From positions 8,786,727 to 8,850,726 of the forward strand of contig CM073327.1 in NCBI GenBank assembly GCA_037043015.1: 64,000 nucleotides of DNA, given 5' to 3'. Origin of the DNA: Bryum argenteum (lineage: Eukaryota > Streptophyta > Bryopsida > Bryales > Bryaceae). The position numbers and the translations under genes were made by a program. Each line of letters starts with the position of its first letter. Positions within the stretch are counted from its first letter, which is position 1. Positions 47,801 through 59,890 of the stretch are shown piece after piece. Below the pieces are notes generated by a model, which ran no database searches, had not been told where the DNA came from, and saw nothing but the letters and a program-made list of their open reading frames with translations.

Positions 47801-47874
47801 GTCGGATTCTTACATTGCGATTGCGGTGTTCCGGGTTTGCCTGTCGAGGCCGGTGAGCCCGGTTGCTTCCCCAT
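38892..47874 (-). CDS. DRC7: LRR-Kelch-DRC7 fusion protein, putative axonemal nexin-dynein regulatory complex component
   Basis: Thirty-five exons join in phase to 1,591 residues (high to low): 47874-47814, 47712-47640, 47581-47465, 47369-47249, 47100-46947, 46848-46598, 46494-46401, 46302-46175, 46047-45932, 45711-45624, 45504-45373, 45168-45004, 44897-44839, 44716-44626, 44462-44417, 44162-44108, 43975-43837, 43746-43669, 43561-43478, 43391-43164, 43083-42964, 42858-42769, 42677-42537, 42456-42240, 42159-42063, 41983-41696, 41541-41331, 41252-41127, 41059-40773, 40520-40383, 40305-40146, 40068-39844, 39730-39587, 39312-39134, 38964-38892. Residues 45-259 are leucine-rich repeats (LVELDVHVNKITALPSTIG). 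Residues 290-550 hold Kelch repeats (RLFIFGGRN, KIMIFGGRG, LYIHGGR, FYIVGG). From about 570 on, the protein resembles DRC7/CCDC135/FAP50: a transglutaminase-like core (DSFDYSIVLVSLLLGVGY near 765; LHCWVIMFKGDREMPDTFYIEP near 926-947), a Pro-rich insert, and a C-terminal coiled coil ending EKLRNDPRLHELY. By eye Ser766 sits where a transglutaminase Cys would be. The exon 14-16 junctions are the weakest point; a split into two genes there is the alternative. Confidence 0.85.
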
Positions 47875-49927
47875 GGTGAAGCTCTCGGATTAAGCAATTG
47901 AATGAAAAGGTGAAAATCTCAAATGTCAAAGAATACGATTGAATCAACTTTCATGAACGATCGTTTGCAATCGCAGCAGAAGTGCTTCCGTCGCTATATT
48001 GTCGCGTTATCATCATTCTTGCTGCATTCTGGTGCAACACATTCAATTGTGGTTATGCCGACCCTAAAATGCCGAGGCGGCATTTTACTACCAATCTATG
48101 CATTGAGCACATTTGGCCAAAAAAATTCATATTAGTATCCTACTAGTATGCCCTCTCCCGTTGCCAAGCCACATAAATTTTTTGATAATGTCCCTCTTGT
48201 TTTTTCCGCTAAATCTAAAATTAGGTCAATCTTGTAACTTTATGTGATTCAGGGGCCAAAATTACTTGGAAATTCAATATTCCGGGCTCCGTCAGCCTAA
48301 TTTACAAACTGATCGTTGTCCACAAACAAACTCGTGTCCAACGACACCTCCTGTGTCCCGATCCACCCGGCAATTCCCTAGATCATAATGTCACTCACTC
48401 ACAAAACAAACCATCTGCCTTATATACTAAATGTGATCCAACGGTTAGAAATATTCAGATCATATAATAATAATTAAAAAATGAATTCTCATATAAGGAG
48501 AAGTTTGAAGCTTCCTACCCTACCCCTCAAACTTCAGTCTTTAGGGGGTAAACAAGGCGCAATTTAGGTCACAGAATGAATATTCATTTTTATGTCCAAA
48601 ATGGCAATTCTCTTCCAGTAATCTTAGAAGAATTGTACGTTTTCAAGGTTTCTTCATCTCATGCGAGGAAATCTTCATTACAAAACACCTGGCTATCATC
48701 CGGGGCATGCGACAATCCGTTGGAGGCAGATTGTGGCGGAGAATGATATGTTGTAGCAGCTATCGTCATGTTCCTGTAGAAATTTGAGCCATTTCATTAT
48801 CAAGCGGATTCTGTATCTCGCAAACCATTCAGTTTAGGCCATTCGAAACGGAAAACCTTGTTAACGGCCTATTTCACAAGCAACTGTATGTTCTATTAAT
48901 TGCTACAACCAGAAATTAGTGTCGGTCGGGAATATTATCTATCAAGTCAGAAAATGAGCTCCGGAATGGAAGGTCAGCACAAGTTTCTGTAATGAATTTT
49001 ATCAAACGGATTCTGTATCTCGCAAACCGTAGCTACTCATTCAGTTTAGGCCATTTGAAACGGAAAGCCTTGTTACCGGCCTGTTTCACAAGCAACTGTA
49101 TGTTCCAGTGCTACGACCAGAAGTTAGCGCCGATCGGAAATCTATCAGAGAATGAGCTCCGGGATTGCCAATAATCTTTGTTTTAAGTCCTGGCATGATA
49201 AAATGGAATCGAAGGAATATAGAATGTCATGATGTGTAAGCGTTGAATGATTTGTAAGAGTTGAAAAGATAATCACTATTGTCGTCTTTTGGAGTATCCG
49301 GTTAGGCAACAGCAAAATTCTCCATGCTGTTAACGGCCTGTTTGACAAGCAACTGAATGTTTTAGCGCTACAACCAGAAGTTAGCCTACTTGCACCATGC
49401 CTGAGCGCGGAATTATCTTTCAAGACTGAGAATGAGCGAGAAATTGTCTTTTCAATCGGGATTGTATGTAGTCTTTGATTAAGTCCAGGCATGATCACAA
49501 TTTGAATAGATGTAGGGTGTTATGATGTGTAAGAGTTGAACAGATGATCAGCATTGTCGTCTTTTAGAGTATCTTTTAAGGAACCCTAACTCAACAGCAA
49601 ATCTCTCCATGTCGCTAACAGCCTGTTGCACAAGCGACTGAATGTTCCAGTGCTACAACCAAAAAGTAGCCTACTTGAAAGGCTCCGTCGATCGGGGAAT
49701 TATAATTCAAGACAGAGGATGAGCTCGGGGACTATGTAAGTCATGGCATGATTGAATGGAATCGATTGGATATAGAATGTTTCAATGTCTGAGTTGTATT
49801 TGATCATGGCAATAACTGTAGTGTATTGGAGAAAATTCCGTTTAGGGACCCTAACTTCAACAGCATGTAACTCTCCATGTATTCAGGCGGGAGATTTGAA
49901 TTCTGAAATTTGAAAAGAATTGCGAAA
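47875..49927. promoter_or_regulatory. Head-to-head intergenic region with four degenerate tandem repeats
   Basis: Separates the starts of the DRC7-like gene (minus) and the coiled-coil gene (plus). Decayed copies of one unit lie near 48850, 49060, 49325 and 49607. Each has 'acggcctgtttcacaagcaa' and 'ctacaaccagaagttag' variants, then 'gagaatgagctccgg', a 'ggcatgat' block and 'gatgtgtaagagttga'. Spacing is about 210-280 bp. No coding frame spans them. Confidence 0.7.
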
Positions 49928-52900
49928 ATGTCAAGTCCAATGGAGGTCATACCAGGCTGGGAGGGGATCAATGAGCGTCTGGACTGCACTCTCGTGCAAC
50001 TCAATCGACTTATCCACCATTACGCAGACGAAGCCCTACCTCCTGGAGAAGTCGTTGATCCTGAACTCGAGGTAAGCAACTATCAATTCTTCTCATGAGC
50101 TCTCAAATTGAACGTATGGAAAGAGTATTGTAGCCAATGATAGGATATAGGAAGATTCCAGAATTTCATTTTTGACAAAGCACTCAACGTGGAAGAAGAC
50201 TGTGCTTTCTATATTGGCATTGAGCATGCAGTGTCTGATTGGATTGTGCAGCAAGGGGGTTGTCAATCAGAAGAATGCCTGGAAAGCGACATCCAGGACA
50301 TTTTAAGGGAGGCTCAGAAAACACTGAAAAGCTTTACAGAGTCCTTGGGTTTCACGCACCTGCCATTCGACGACCAGCGTGATCGGCCAGCAAATGTGGT
50401 ACACTTAATCTTCTTTCATCTTATCACAGTATTCTTCTTTCTACTAAATCCTTCGGATTCATTAGAGTAGGGCAGTCTATGTTCAAGTGTAATTGATATC
50501 CTCCGTATCTCACAATGAGATCATTGTGTTGGCAATCCCCTGCTGTGTGGCGGTGTTCTACAGTCAATGACAATGAGGCATTTCTGGTAGAATAACAATT
50601 TAGAGGTTACTAAAGAGGCAGTAGTGCCTGAAGAAGGGAAGGGTGGGAAGGGGTGCATTGTAGGAGTCCGAGAGAACTGTGGCAGATGCAGAACGCCGAA
50701 TTCCTGCACTGAACGACGAGCTAGCTCGAGCGCAGCATGAAGTGGACAACCTCCAACAGGTCCTTATCCTCTCCGTCTCGCCTATCTAGGCAATGCTTGT
50801 GACAGGAGGCTTAAGTGCATTTCGAACATTATAACAAGGCACTACGGTTGATCTAAGGCTTCACTTTGACAGAAGGATTGTTGGTAACTACCAATGAGAC
50901 TGTCATAGTTGTCTCAGATATCGAACTTGACATTATTTTACGAAGTATTTGTTGATATCCTTTGTGAATTGCGGTTATGTCAGAGGGTCAGAGAACACGA
51001 GGACACTATAGACCGATTTCGTGAGGAGGGCGTACCCAGTATAAAAATGTCAAGGTATCTACATCCTTGCTGTTTCAGTAGACATACTTTTATTACCAAC
51101 TATCTAGGAAATGAGGTCACTCACCTTTTATCTCAACAGTCAGTAGATTAGGGCTTAGTTTTTTAAAGAGTTAGAATGAGCGACTTACGAACTGTTGGCT
51201 TTGTTTGATTTGCACTGGCTTCATGCTCATTGGCATTTGGGATAGGTTGCTAAATGGTGGTTCTTGCCCCCTCGTCAATTCTGATGTGTTAGGGAACTGG
51301 AGAGAGCCAAGGCCGACTTGATGGAAAAGGAAAAAGAGCTCGAAACCACTCTAGCTTCGAAAGAGAAGGCTGAAAAAGTAATGCGAACTAAGTTTCTCAA
51401 ATCTTCACTCTGCATATTGTTAGCTGTATACCCAGAAGTTGGCAGAATATATATGATACTAACAACTGAATTTGTGTGGTTCAGGAACTGACTGAATACA
51501 AAAGGACAATGCAAATAGAGGTAGAGCTTTGAATTCTAGCACGGTCACCGTACAGAAACGAGGGATGTGTTTCTAGTTGGCTGCATTTTTTACTTCTTCT
51601 GCAATCAATAAACAGTTGACGATACTTCCCTGCTTTGCAAGGCGTTCACAGTATTAAACCTTCATATATATTTTTTCATGCTCAAGATGTAGATACAACG
51701 ACAGGAAGGCCTGAAGATGTTAATATAATAGTCATTAGGAATTTATTTACTTTGACCCTTTGGTCAACAACTACTGAATTGGAGACTACTGCATACACCT
51801 TATTCTAGCTTCAGTTTATCTGGTGGTTGTCATGCTCTATGACATACACATGGTTTGTTTCTTATAGAGAATACATGGTGGGATCGCTTGCAGCTTGGTA
51901 GGGAGAAGATGAAGAGGCAACGAGAAGTGACAGACTTGAAAGAGAATTTCCAGAATGAATTGCTCACAACAACTCAGCAACACGTGGATAGAGAGATCGA
52001 GTTGCAAGATTTTTGCCAGAGGGAAAAAGACGCACATTCCAGAACCGTTGAGGTGAGCTGCTTGTCTGCATTACTTCGCATACTTGCCCCTTAGATTCCT
52101 TGATAAAATTCTGAAAGTTGTTCATGTAGCACATCACATCAGCCTTAATAACAAGAGATGATATCAACACTATATACTACAAATTGTAACTGAGGCTCGA
52201 TACGTGTGACAGTGGTAAAGTATCCATTGTCACGCATGTGGAATTGTCTCCAGTTTTAGACAGTGAAATACAAAAAGCTACTCTAGCTCCTACCATTCCT
52301 CTGTTAATCTGTATTTTACTCCCTCTGTAGAGTATTGATTCTGGAGTTTGCGTTATGCTTCATCTGTTCGTGCTTTGATACTTACACTTACCCTTGATCG
52401 TAGGACATGATGACGCTTCACACAGAGGAAGTCAAGAAATTGAAGGTACCATGACCAGATGGTGATCCTTGAAGGTTATCTCCCTATCAATGTTCTGAAG
52501 TTGAAGATAGAATGTGTTTCGGATGATTCCTTACAACTGCGTTGCTCATTATCTTGTTTCTAGTTTTACCACTAGATTAGAACTCTGAAATTCTTTAGAT
52601 TAAATATGGGACGAAATGGTAGCGAACCTTGTTATAGATCTTTTAGATGAGAGATGCTTATCTCTACGAGATCTTTAACCTAATCAAATTGAATGGCAGA
52701 CGGAGCACGCTTTCAAACTGGAGGAATGTTGCCAGAATCATGCCTCTCTCGAGTCCGAATGGCAAGATAAGGTCTGTATTTTCATGCTCGGTGTCGTTTT
52801 TATATTCTTAGAAGGACCGTAGCAAGCATTTTCTGTACATCATTGTGAAGCCTTCCTATTATGAAATGGGGCTAGAGAAAATACGGTTTCAACTCTTCGA

Positions 52901-55632
52901 TAATAGAGAAGGCAAGTATGAAAACTGAGGTTCGACAACTTTGATTTTGCCTTTCATATGGTGCAGTTATTCACTACTGTATACGGGAATGGTTGTCCTT
53001 TTTTATTCAGGAGTTTGAGCTTCATAGGCAAATCTCCGCAGCAGTTCAAGAGAAATCACGCTACATTCAGTTATTATTTGATGAGAACCTCAAAGTGCAA
53101 GGTCTTGAGGTTCAGTTAACAAGATTGCAGTCAGATCTTGCAAGTGTAAGTGCTCCTCTCAGGTAATGCTGTTCCTAATAGAGGCGAATGTGATACATCA
53201 GGTTTTGTTGAATTTAACGTAAGGTCCTTCTCGTAACACTCTGAGCAGATGATGAGGCTGCGCTCTGCCCCTTGATTATTTACAAAGGATTCGTAGAGTC
53301 AAAATCAAATTCTTATAGTTTCTGTCAATATACAGACCTTAACAATCAGAGAAATGAAAAGAAATGAGAAAATATACTCTCGGAAGATAGTATGGCTGAA
53401 ATTATTACCTCTACTGCTTCTTGCTGAACTAACTGGAAGCAATGGGTTCAATATCTTAGCAAGTTCTAGTATCTCATGGGAAATAAGACATGTTGAGGCC
53501 TATCACTACATCATATATGTGTAGCTTAATTGTAAAGCAAAGCTCGTCGAGTAATATTGTCCTTCATTGTTTGTAGAGGAGAACTCAAACTTAAAGAGTA
53601 GAAGGTAGTGCTATCAATTATACAAAAAGAGACGGAGAAAAATCAATTTCGCTTAGTGGTTAGCCACTTCTTGTTCGATGCTAGATTTTTATATCGTTGC
53701 TAACAAGTGGATCTGCTGGATATGCAGGAGAAATTAGCCAAAAGCCAGGTCGAAAGTGAACTCAAATTTGCGAAAGTGGATATATCACTAGCGGTAAGAA
53801 AATACTCTTGGCTTTGAGTTCAAACAATAAAAATGCTTGTTCAATGAAGTTTTATCTAATCCTTGTGTAACATGAAACTTCCTCAGAATGAAAAGGTGAA
53901 AATGGGGCAGAAGGCGCAAGAACACACAGAATCAACTGTTGCTAGTCTTCAAGAAGAGATGATGTAGCATTCTCACCTCTGACCTTTATGATTGTCTGAA
54001 ACTGATCCGTGTACATTCATAACTACGACTTCTTTCAATCTACCTTGAGGTATAGGAATTGCACGTCGTACTGAATCGAGCTTGCTTCTTTGTACTAGGA
54101 AGATAAAACGCAATTCTGCTTCCGATTTGGCTAAAGTGGTAAACCATCTCAACATTCGTCAATAGTGATGCTGATGAGGGTTATTCCATCCATTGTCATA
54201 GAAAGCTAATGTAGAATCATCGATGATGTTTTCTTTCTGCTGAAAGACTGAATATTTTCGGGGTTCAGGAAGAGAAGGCATTTTCACTGCAGAAGAATTT
54301 GTCCTGTGTGACCAACACGTGTGTGCAAAATGAGCATGAGCTTCACACGCAGTCAAGAAAGGTACTGTGGCAAGGCTTTCCGATAGCATTTTTTGATGTT
54401 CTAGCTGTGACTCTTCAGAAAGCATAGTCCAGATTTCGATCTTGTTTCTAATGCTCTTCTCTCCTGATCAGCTTGACGAACTACAACAGAGTTTGAACTC
54501 TAAGCAGAAGGATCTGGTTGCGGCACTCTCAGAATTACAAATACTACACCAAGAGGTGATTCTGCTTACTTTTAGTGTGATCTATATGGGAATTTCCAAA
54601 GTCATGGTACTCATGTGCACATAGGACTGGGTACAGACCTGAAAGTAATGACATTCTAGAACTGTTGTCACAATCTGGAAGAAATTCAGATCTGTTCAGA
54701 AAAACTGGATGCTTTTTTCATATTTGTATAAAATTGGGGGATTATGTGAAGTTTTCATAAGGAGATGCTTCATGTGTTATTTCCAGACAGTAAGTTAATG
54801 TGTCACTTATAAGTGTATGAGCTTGACAACATCTGAATGCTCTATAATGTAATGTTATTAAGGTACAAAGCCTTCGAAGCGACCTCAAAGCGAAAGATGA
54901 TGAGAAGAGGGCGATTCAGAAAAACTACGAGGCGCAATGCCAGCAGCTTCAAACGTCCATCTTCAAGCTTCAGATGGAAGAAAAACAGAAGGTATGTCTG
55001 CCTTTGTTTTTCAGCTCTCAGTCGCTCCGCAAAGACTTCTTATTTTCTGATTGATATCGTTCTTATTGAAGTGGATTTTTCTATGTTTATATTGTCTGCT
55101 ATTTTCTAATGAGGTGCGAAATATCATGCTTGAGCTGGTACTGTTAGCTTACATTGACACACCGCATATTGCAGTGTGAAGATATGGTCCTTAAAACAAG
55201 AGAAAAATGGGAGACTCGCTTGCAAAGGCAAGCTCATCAACACAAGGACGCTGTGCAGAAACTGCAACAGCAATTTCGGATGCAAGTAAGAATCTTCATA
55301 TGCTTGTAACAGCATATTATACAGTACAATGCTGGAAGACTCTCTTTTGCTTTAACAAATATGTAGCAATCTAGCATTCTCAAATTCCATCTTGTAAAGG
55401 CATTATCTGATTGGTGTAGATGGTTATGTTTAAGGGTACTGAGCTCCTTACAATCAAATTCGGGTGTGCTATATCCATATTGTAGAAACTTGTTGAGGTA
55501 AATATATCATTCAAGTTTAAGTGATGAAGTTGGTCGGTTGTTTGCAGTGGGAAGAGCACGTTAGGAACACAGCTTTTAACTCCCGAAGAGGATTCGAGGA
55601 ATTGTGTAAATCATAGAGCTTCATATTGCTGA
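49928..55632 (+). CDS. Long coiled-coil protein, possibly ciliary, family not recognised
   Basis: Eighteen exons can be joined in phase: 49928-50071, 50162-50398, 50664-50759, 50984-51054, 51293-51377, 51485-51520, 51894-52052, 52404-52445, 52700-52771, 53011-53145, 53728-53793, 53887-53963, 54099-54138, 54269-54361, 54472-54555, 54863-54991, 55175-55285, 55549 to about 55632; roughly 586 residues. An N-terminal head of about 130 residues (MSSPMEVIPGWEGINERL; AFYIGIEHAVSDWI) may be globular. The rest is nearly continuous heptad-type coiled coil rich in Glu, Lys and Gln (RELERAKADLMEKEKELE; DELQQSLNSKQKDLVAAL). No motor, kinase or known motif is seen. A start six codons upstream (49910) is possible. 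The last exon's stop (about 55632) depends on the reading of one base near 55560. Head-to-head placement with the DRC7-like gene suggests a flagellar or centriolar role, but this is inference. Confidence 0.72.
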
Positions 55633-57317
55633 CTTACAAATGAAGTGAGGAGCACATACCTCAATGGGAAATGCCGTTACACTAATAATCGAGTCACTAT
55701 CTCAGTGGCTAGTTTAAAGAGAAGTACATCACATTGTTTATAGTAGATCAATTTTGTTCAATCGTACAAAAGTCAAGACAATCAACTTGATTGAAGCTAA
55801 CCGTCGAGCATTATTAGTGGTAATATTACTTGCAAGCTTTTCATGTTTCGTGTGCAATGTCTTAATTGTGAAAGTTTTGCATGATCATGAGCTTTGACTG
55901 TCCAATATTGAGCTTCGAGTGGGTGAGGAGGGTTTCAAGTGATTTTTGTAAGGCTGTTAAAAAAATTTAAGCTCATGTATTTGAATATATATATATATAT
56001 ATGGGTTGATGCAAGGTATACTTTAATAATGTTTTTTGATTTGTAATTTTCATCAATTGATTGTTGTTGATTTGCAAAAGAAGAGTAGAGTGTCTCTAAG
56101 TTGAAATGCATGATGGGCTTGTGGACAACCAAAATCAAAAGTTTGACCCCACACAGAGCTACTTGCACGTGTTTCTCCACGCAAATTGATTGCTCTGGTG
56201 CTATGGAACAGATGATTTTTTCAATAGGGCAACATTGATGTTTGAGAATGTTGAGAGAAGTCTTAGACATTGATGTTTGAGAATGTTGAAAGAAGTCTTA
56301 GAGAGTGTAAAGTCTCTCAAGAGAAATAGTTTCATTTGCCCTTCAACAAGCCAGCTTGAATCAAATTTGACTTGAATTTTGATTCATAATTGTTGCATAT
56401 GGTAATACACTTGGTAAAATAAATTACATATAAATTCTTTTTGAAAAATGACATTGATTCCAAGCTTCAAAATGTACATGAGTCAAAAATTGAACACATG
56501 GGCATTTAAGGGTTAAAGTGGTTGCCCAAAGTCACTCAACCCTATTTGGAATTTTCATGACTCAAAAACGATGCAAAATAGGACAAATCTTCGTATATAG
56601 TCTCACTAAATCTCTTAAAAAAACCCATACTTCCCATACAAAGACTAGATTCTCATTAGGTGAAGCGCTTTCTTTATAAGGTAGAATATCATCACACTCA
56701 AGTAGAGAAAAAAGTGAAAAACCTAACCATTATGTCAAAGGGTAAATTAAGAGCCTCTTTACACTACCGTAGAAAAGTTCACTAGTCAAGAAATCTCAAT
56801 CTCAAATGTGATTGGTTGAAATTGAGACTTTTGGAATGTGATTGATTAAAAAATGAAATTCTTAACTAACCAATGGCCTTCTCCACCATAGTGTAAACTG
56901 GCCCTCATAATAATTCATTCTAATGTACCCAAAAAACAAAAAAATAAATTTAAAAAATAAAAATAATAAAAATAAAAATAAAAAAGAGAGAAAAAGAAGA
57001 AAAAGAAAGAAAGTAGTTGAGACCCCATATCACACTAACCCAAACCCTAGAACCTCTGAAACTAAACCCCGAAGTGCCCAATGAACCATTTTATGGTCGA
57101 TCCCAAATTTTGAGGAGATGTAGCACACTTTTTTTTAAAATAATAAATAAATAAAAATCCTTGGATTTCTTTTTTTTTATTTCCAAAATTTTGGTGCGTA
57201 GAGCACCGTATCCAATTTACAAAACCTCGTTTGGATTCATAAATTGTTCACAACAAGCCTTCAAACACAAACAAAGCCAAGTTTTCTTAATATTGGAAAA
57301 CTTATTATTTTGGAAAA
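55633..57317. other. Gene-free AT-rich region with simple repeats
   Basis: Holds an (AT)n tract at about 55987-56002, a small direct duplication of 'cattgatgtttgagaatgttga' near 56235 and 56268, and an A-rich (aaaat)n stretch at about 56935-57010. No gene is recognised. Confidence 0.6.
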
Positions 57318-57507
57318 CTACACTAAATTTGATAATTAGTGTTAGATTATTATAAGATTTGAAAATGCTATAATTTTTTACTTTTTTACTATATAAGGAC
57401 CCCCATCTTGGCCAATATGGTGGGTAAAATTATTGAACAACTGTAAAAACTTATAACATATTTATGTAAATTAGTGTATCTAATACTAATTATCAAATTT
57501 AGTGTAG
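57318..57507. mobile_element. 190-bp MITE with terminal inverted repeats beginning CTACACTAAAT
   Basis: The ends CTACACTAAATTTGATAATT and AATTATCAAATTTAGTGTAG are perfect reverse complements, and the match continues a few bases (AGTGTTA/TAATACT). The terminal 11 bp equal those of the 948-bp element at 28887-29834, so the two share a family. No clear target-site duplication was found. Confidence 0.82.
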
Positions 57508-57900
57508 TAGTGTAGTTCGTAGGTTATTCCCGACTTTTCTCTATATTATTTATAATATGTGATATTAGCCAATTATATCAATTTTCAACTACTAATAATA
57601 AAAATAACAGCGATTTTTAAAGTTTTACTCCATTGAGTTCATTGTAAAATTAACAGTTACTAGTATTGATCTGACTTAAGCCTTCTGATCTTCATGTCGT
57701 CTTTCGAGCAAATCTTCGTAAAAACTACAAAATACATATTTTATAACACATCTACGTTTTCTGCAAACCTCTTGGGCCTTTAGGGGTTAAAACCCTTTCT
57801 TTTAGTAAACCCCAGTTACCTTCTAGGGACTTCTTCTTCGTCGTCTTCCTTCCTCTCTAGGGCACAATACACGATTTGCTTTTCCGCATCTCCCCTTGGC

Positions 57901-58003
57901 GATCCCTCTATCACGATTGCTTCTGTGATCCCTCTACCACGATTGCTTCTGTGATCCCTCTACCACGATTGCCTTTGTGATCCCTCTCTGTCACAATTGT
58001 TTT
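57901..58003 (+). repeat. 26-bp tandem repeat, about four copies, upstream of U1-C
   Basis: Unit gatccctctaccacgattgc plus ttctgt, at 57901, 57927, 57953 and 57979, the last diverged. It lies 130-230 bp before the U1-C start and may be in the 5' UTR or core promoter. Confidence 0.9.
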
Positions 58004-58132
58004 CGCCCGCGATTGCTATCCCTATCTATCCCGGTCGCTTTTGCAGTTAACCAAATAAGCCAGCCAGGGTTTTCCGCACTTGGATCACTTCTCGTGCCTC
58101 TTTTCGCTCGATTAATTCAGTTTGCCGTCACC

Positions 58133-58690
58133 ATGCCTCGCTACTATTGCGATTACTGCGACACGCATCTGACTCACGACTCCCCTTCCGTGAGAAAACA
58201 ACACTGTGCAGGATACAAGCACAAGGCGAACGTGCGCCAATACTATCAGCAATTCGAGGAGCAGCAGACGCAGACGCTCATTGACCAGAAGGTGAAGGAG
58301 CATCTCGCGCAACGGCAACAAGATGGCGGAGCGGTCTATTCGTTGCCTGTCCCCGGGGGGCTAGGTCCGTACCGACCTGTTGCTCCCCCGGCAGGACTAC
58401 TTCCTCTACGGCCTCCTGTTCTGGCTCCTCCTGCTGGACCTCCCTCGGGATACCTGGGGAATGGAGCACCACCCGGGTTTAGACCACCCCCTGTAGCAAC
58501 GCAGTATTATGGGAGCAATGCTCCATTTTCGAGCAGCAATGGCGCACCTCCGCAGTACTCCGGTCAGTATCAATCTTCGGGTGGTGGTGGCGGTGGTGGT
58601 GGTGGTTCTCAGGAGTATGCTAATGGACCTCCTCCTGCTAGGGTTCCTTTGCCGTCAACGTACAACCAGGGCCCCGTTTATCAAAGGTAG
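58133..58690 (+). CDS. SNRPC: U1 small nuclear ribonucleoprotein C
   Basis: Component of the U1 snRNP that stabilises pairing of U1 snRNA with 5' splice sites in the nucleus. The frame is 185 codons plus stop with no intron. The first 40 residues are the U1-C zinc finger: [20 protein letters not shown] followed by the conserved His22 and His28 (ligands Cys6, Cys9, His22, His28). After a short helix ([15 protein letters not shown]) comes a Pro/Gly-rich tail with a poly-Gly run (GGT codons near 58580-58607), normal for the family. The ATG at 58133 is fixed by the zinc finger; the upstream open frame has no ATG. Lack of introns could reflect an ancient retrocopy or family structure; it cannot be decided here. 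Confidence 0.95.
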   Translation: MPRYYCDYCDTHLTHDSPSVRKQHCAGYKHKANVRQYYQQFEEQQTQTLIDQKVKEHLAQRQQDGGAVYSLPVPGGLGPYRPVAPPAGLLPLRPPVLAPPAGPPSGYLGNGAPPGFRPPPVATQYYGSNAPFSSSNGAPPQYSGQYQSSGGGGGGGGGSQEYANGPPPARVPLPSTYNQGPVYQR

Positions 58691-58808
58691 ATTGGTGTAA
58701 GTGCAGACGATGACCCTCATTGTGCTTGTCACAAGGTTACCATCAACATATACAATCAGGGCCCCGTTTATCAAAGGTAGACTGGTGTAAGTGAGACAAC
58801 CCTCATTT
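58653..58808 (+). repeat. About 80-bp tandem duplication across the U1-C stop codon
   Basis: 58653-58732 and 58733-58808 share the block 'agggccccgtttatcaaagg' followed by tagaytggtgtaagtg. The first copy holds the last codons and stop of U1-C; the second lies in the 3' UTR. Confidence 0.9.
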
Positions 58809-59890
58809 CTGTCTATGCACTAGACATGCATTTGCATTGAGGCTTGTGCTTGTCACGAGAATGCGTTCTCGGTAGAGAAGTCGGTGCAGGTAGTTCTTTC
58901 TGGTCAGTGTGTACTTGCTTAGGGCAAAATCAGGTTAACAGTCTATTTGATGGACTGACAAATGTTCCAGAGTATGCTTATTGTGGGTGATGCCATGAGG
59001 GAGTCAAGGTAATCCTACCAGGACAGGAAGTTGTGGCATTCATGTACTCTTGCTGTATTTCGACATTGTAAAGAACAAGTTTCCTGTTTTTTTTCTGAAA
59101 CAATCAATGTGTTGATCAATTACGATAGATTCTGTACCAAGGTAGGCAAAGCTACCGGGTGAGGTGAGTTTGTTGCTCTTTCGAAATAAATCTTAGTCTA
59201 AGAGAGTAGAAAGGCAAATTCTCTATTTCATCATTAGCTGTATCTAGATTCTAATATTTCACATGAGTAAACTTTGGCACTGCATCCAAGCAATCGTTTC
59301 TTTGTTATGGTTGCAATGCTATCAATATTATCTGCAGGTGTACGAAGAAACAAATTTGTTCTACATTCATGCTCTTTCTTGCAAATGGTACTCGTGGGTG
59401 AGCACTCCACTCTTCTGGGTGAGCATACTTCAATAAGTAGGCATCAAAGAAATGAAAAAGTAAGAACTCCTCAGCAGAAATTTAACTGCTCGCTCAAGCA
59501 TTGAGATTCAACAGGGAAACAACGAGATTGTCGAACAAATTGATCTTTATCATTATAACAAGACATTTAAATCTGTAACAGCTACAAAGAACAAATTAAG
59601 TATAGACGTTTCTACCTTTCAAGTTTGAAAAAAGCATTTGTTTGGAGTTCCTTACAAGGACAAACCAGCTACTCAAATAATAAAACCATTTTCTCTAGTA
59701 CTACATCCTCTTGTAAAATGTTGTGGTTTGCATTTCCGATGGCTCCACTAAAACTCTAAAAGAATGACAACCGAAGCATACCAAAGAGTATAATTTGATC
59801 ACCACAGCTACAAACTGGCCACATCTCTCCAGCATTGGGGTCACCTCTGAGAAAAAATCCATGTCAAACCCTTCCTACATTATCGATCCC
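58809..59890. other. Intergenic region between convergent genes
   Basis: 3' flanks of U1-C and of the minus-strand gene that follows. No gene or strong repeat is recognised. Confidence 0.6.
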
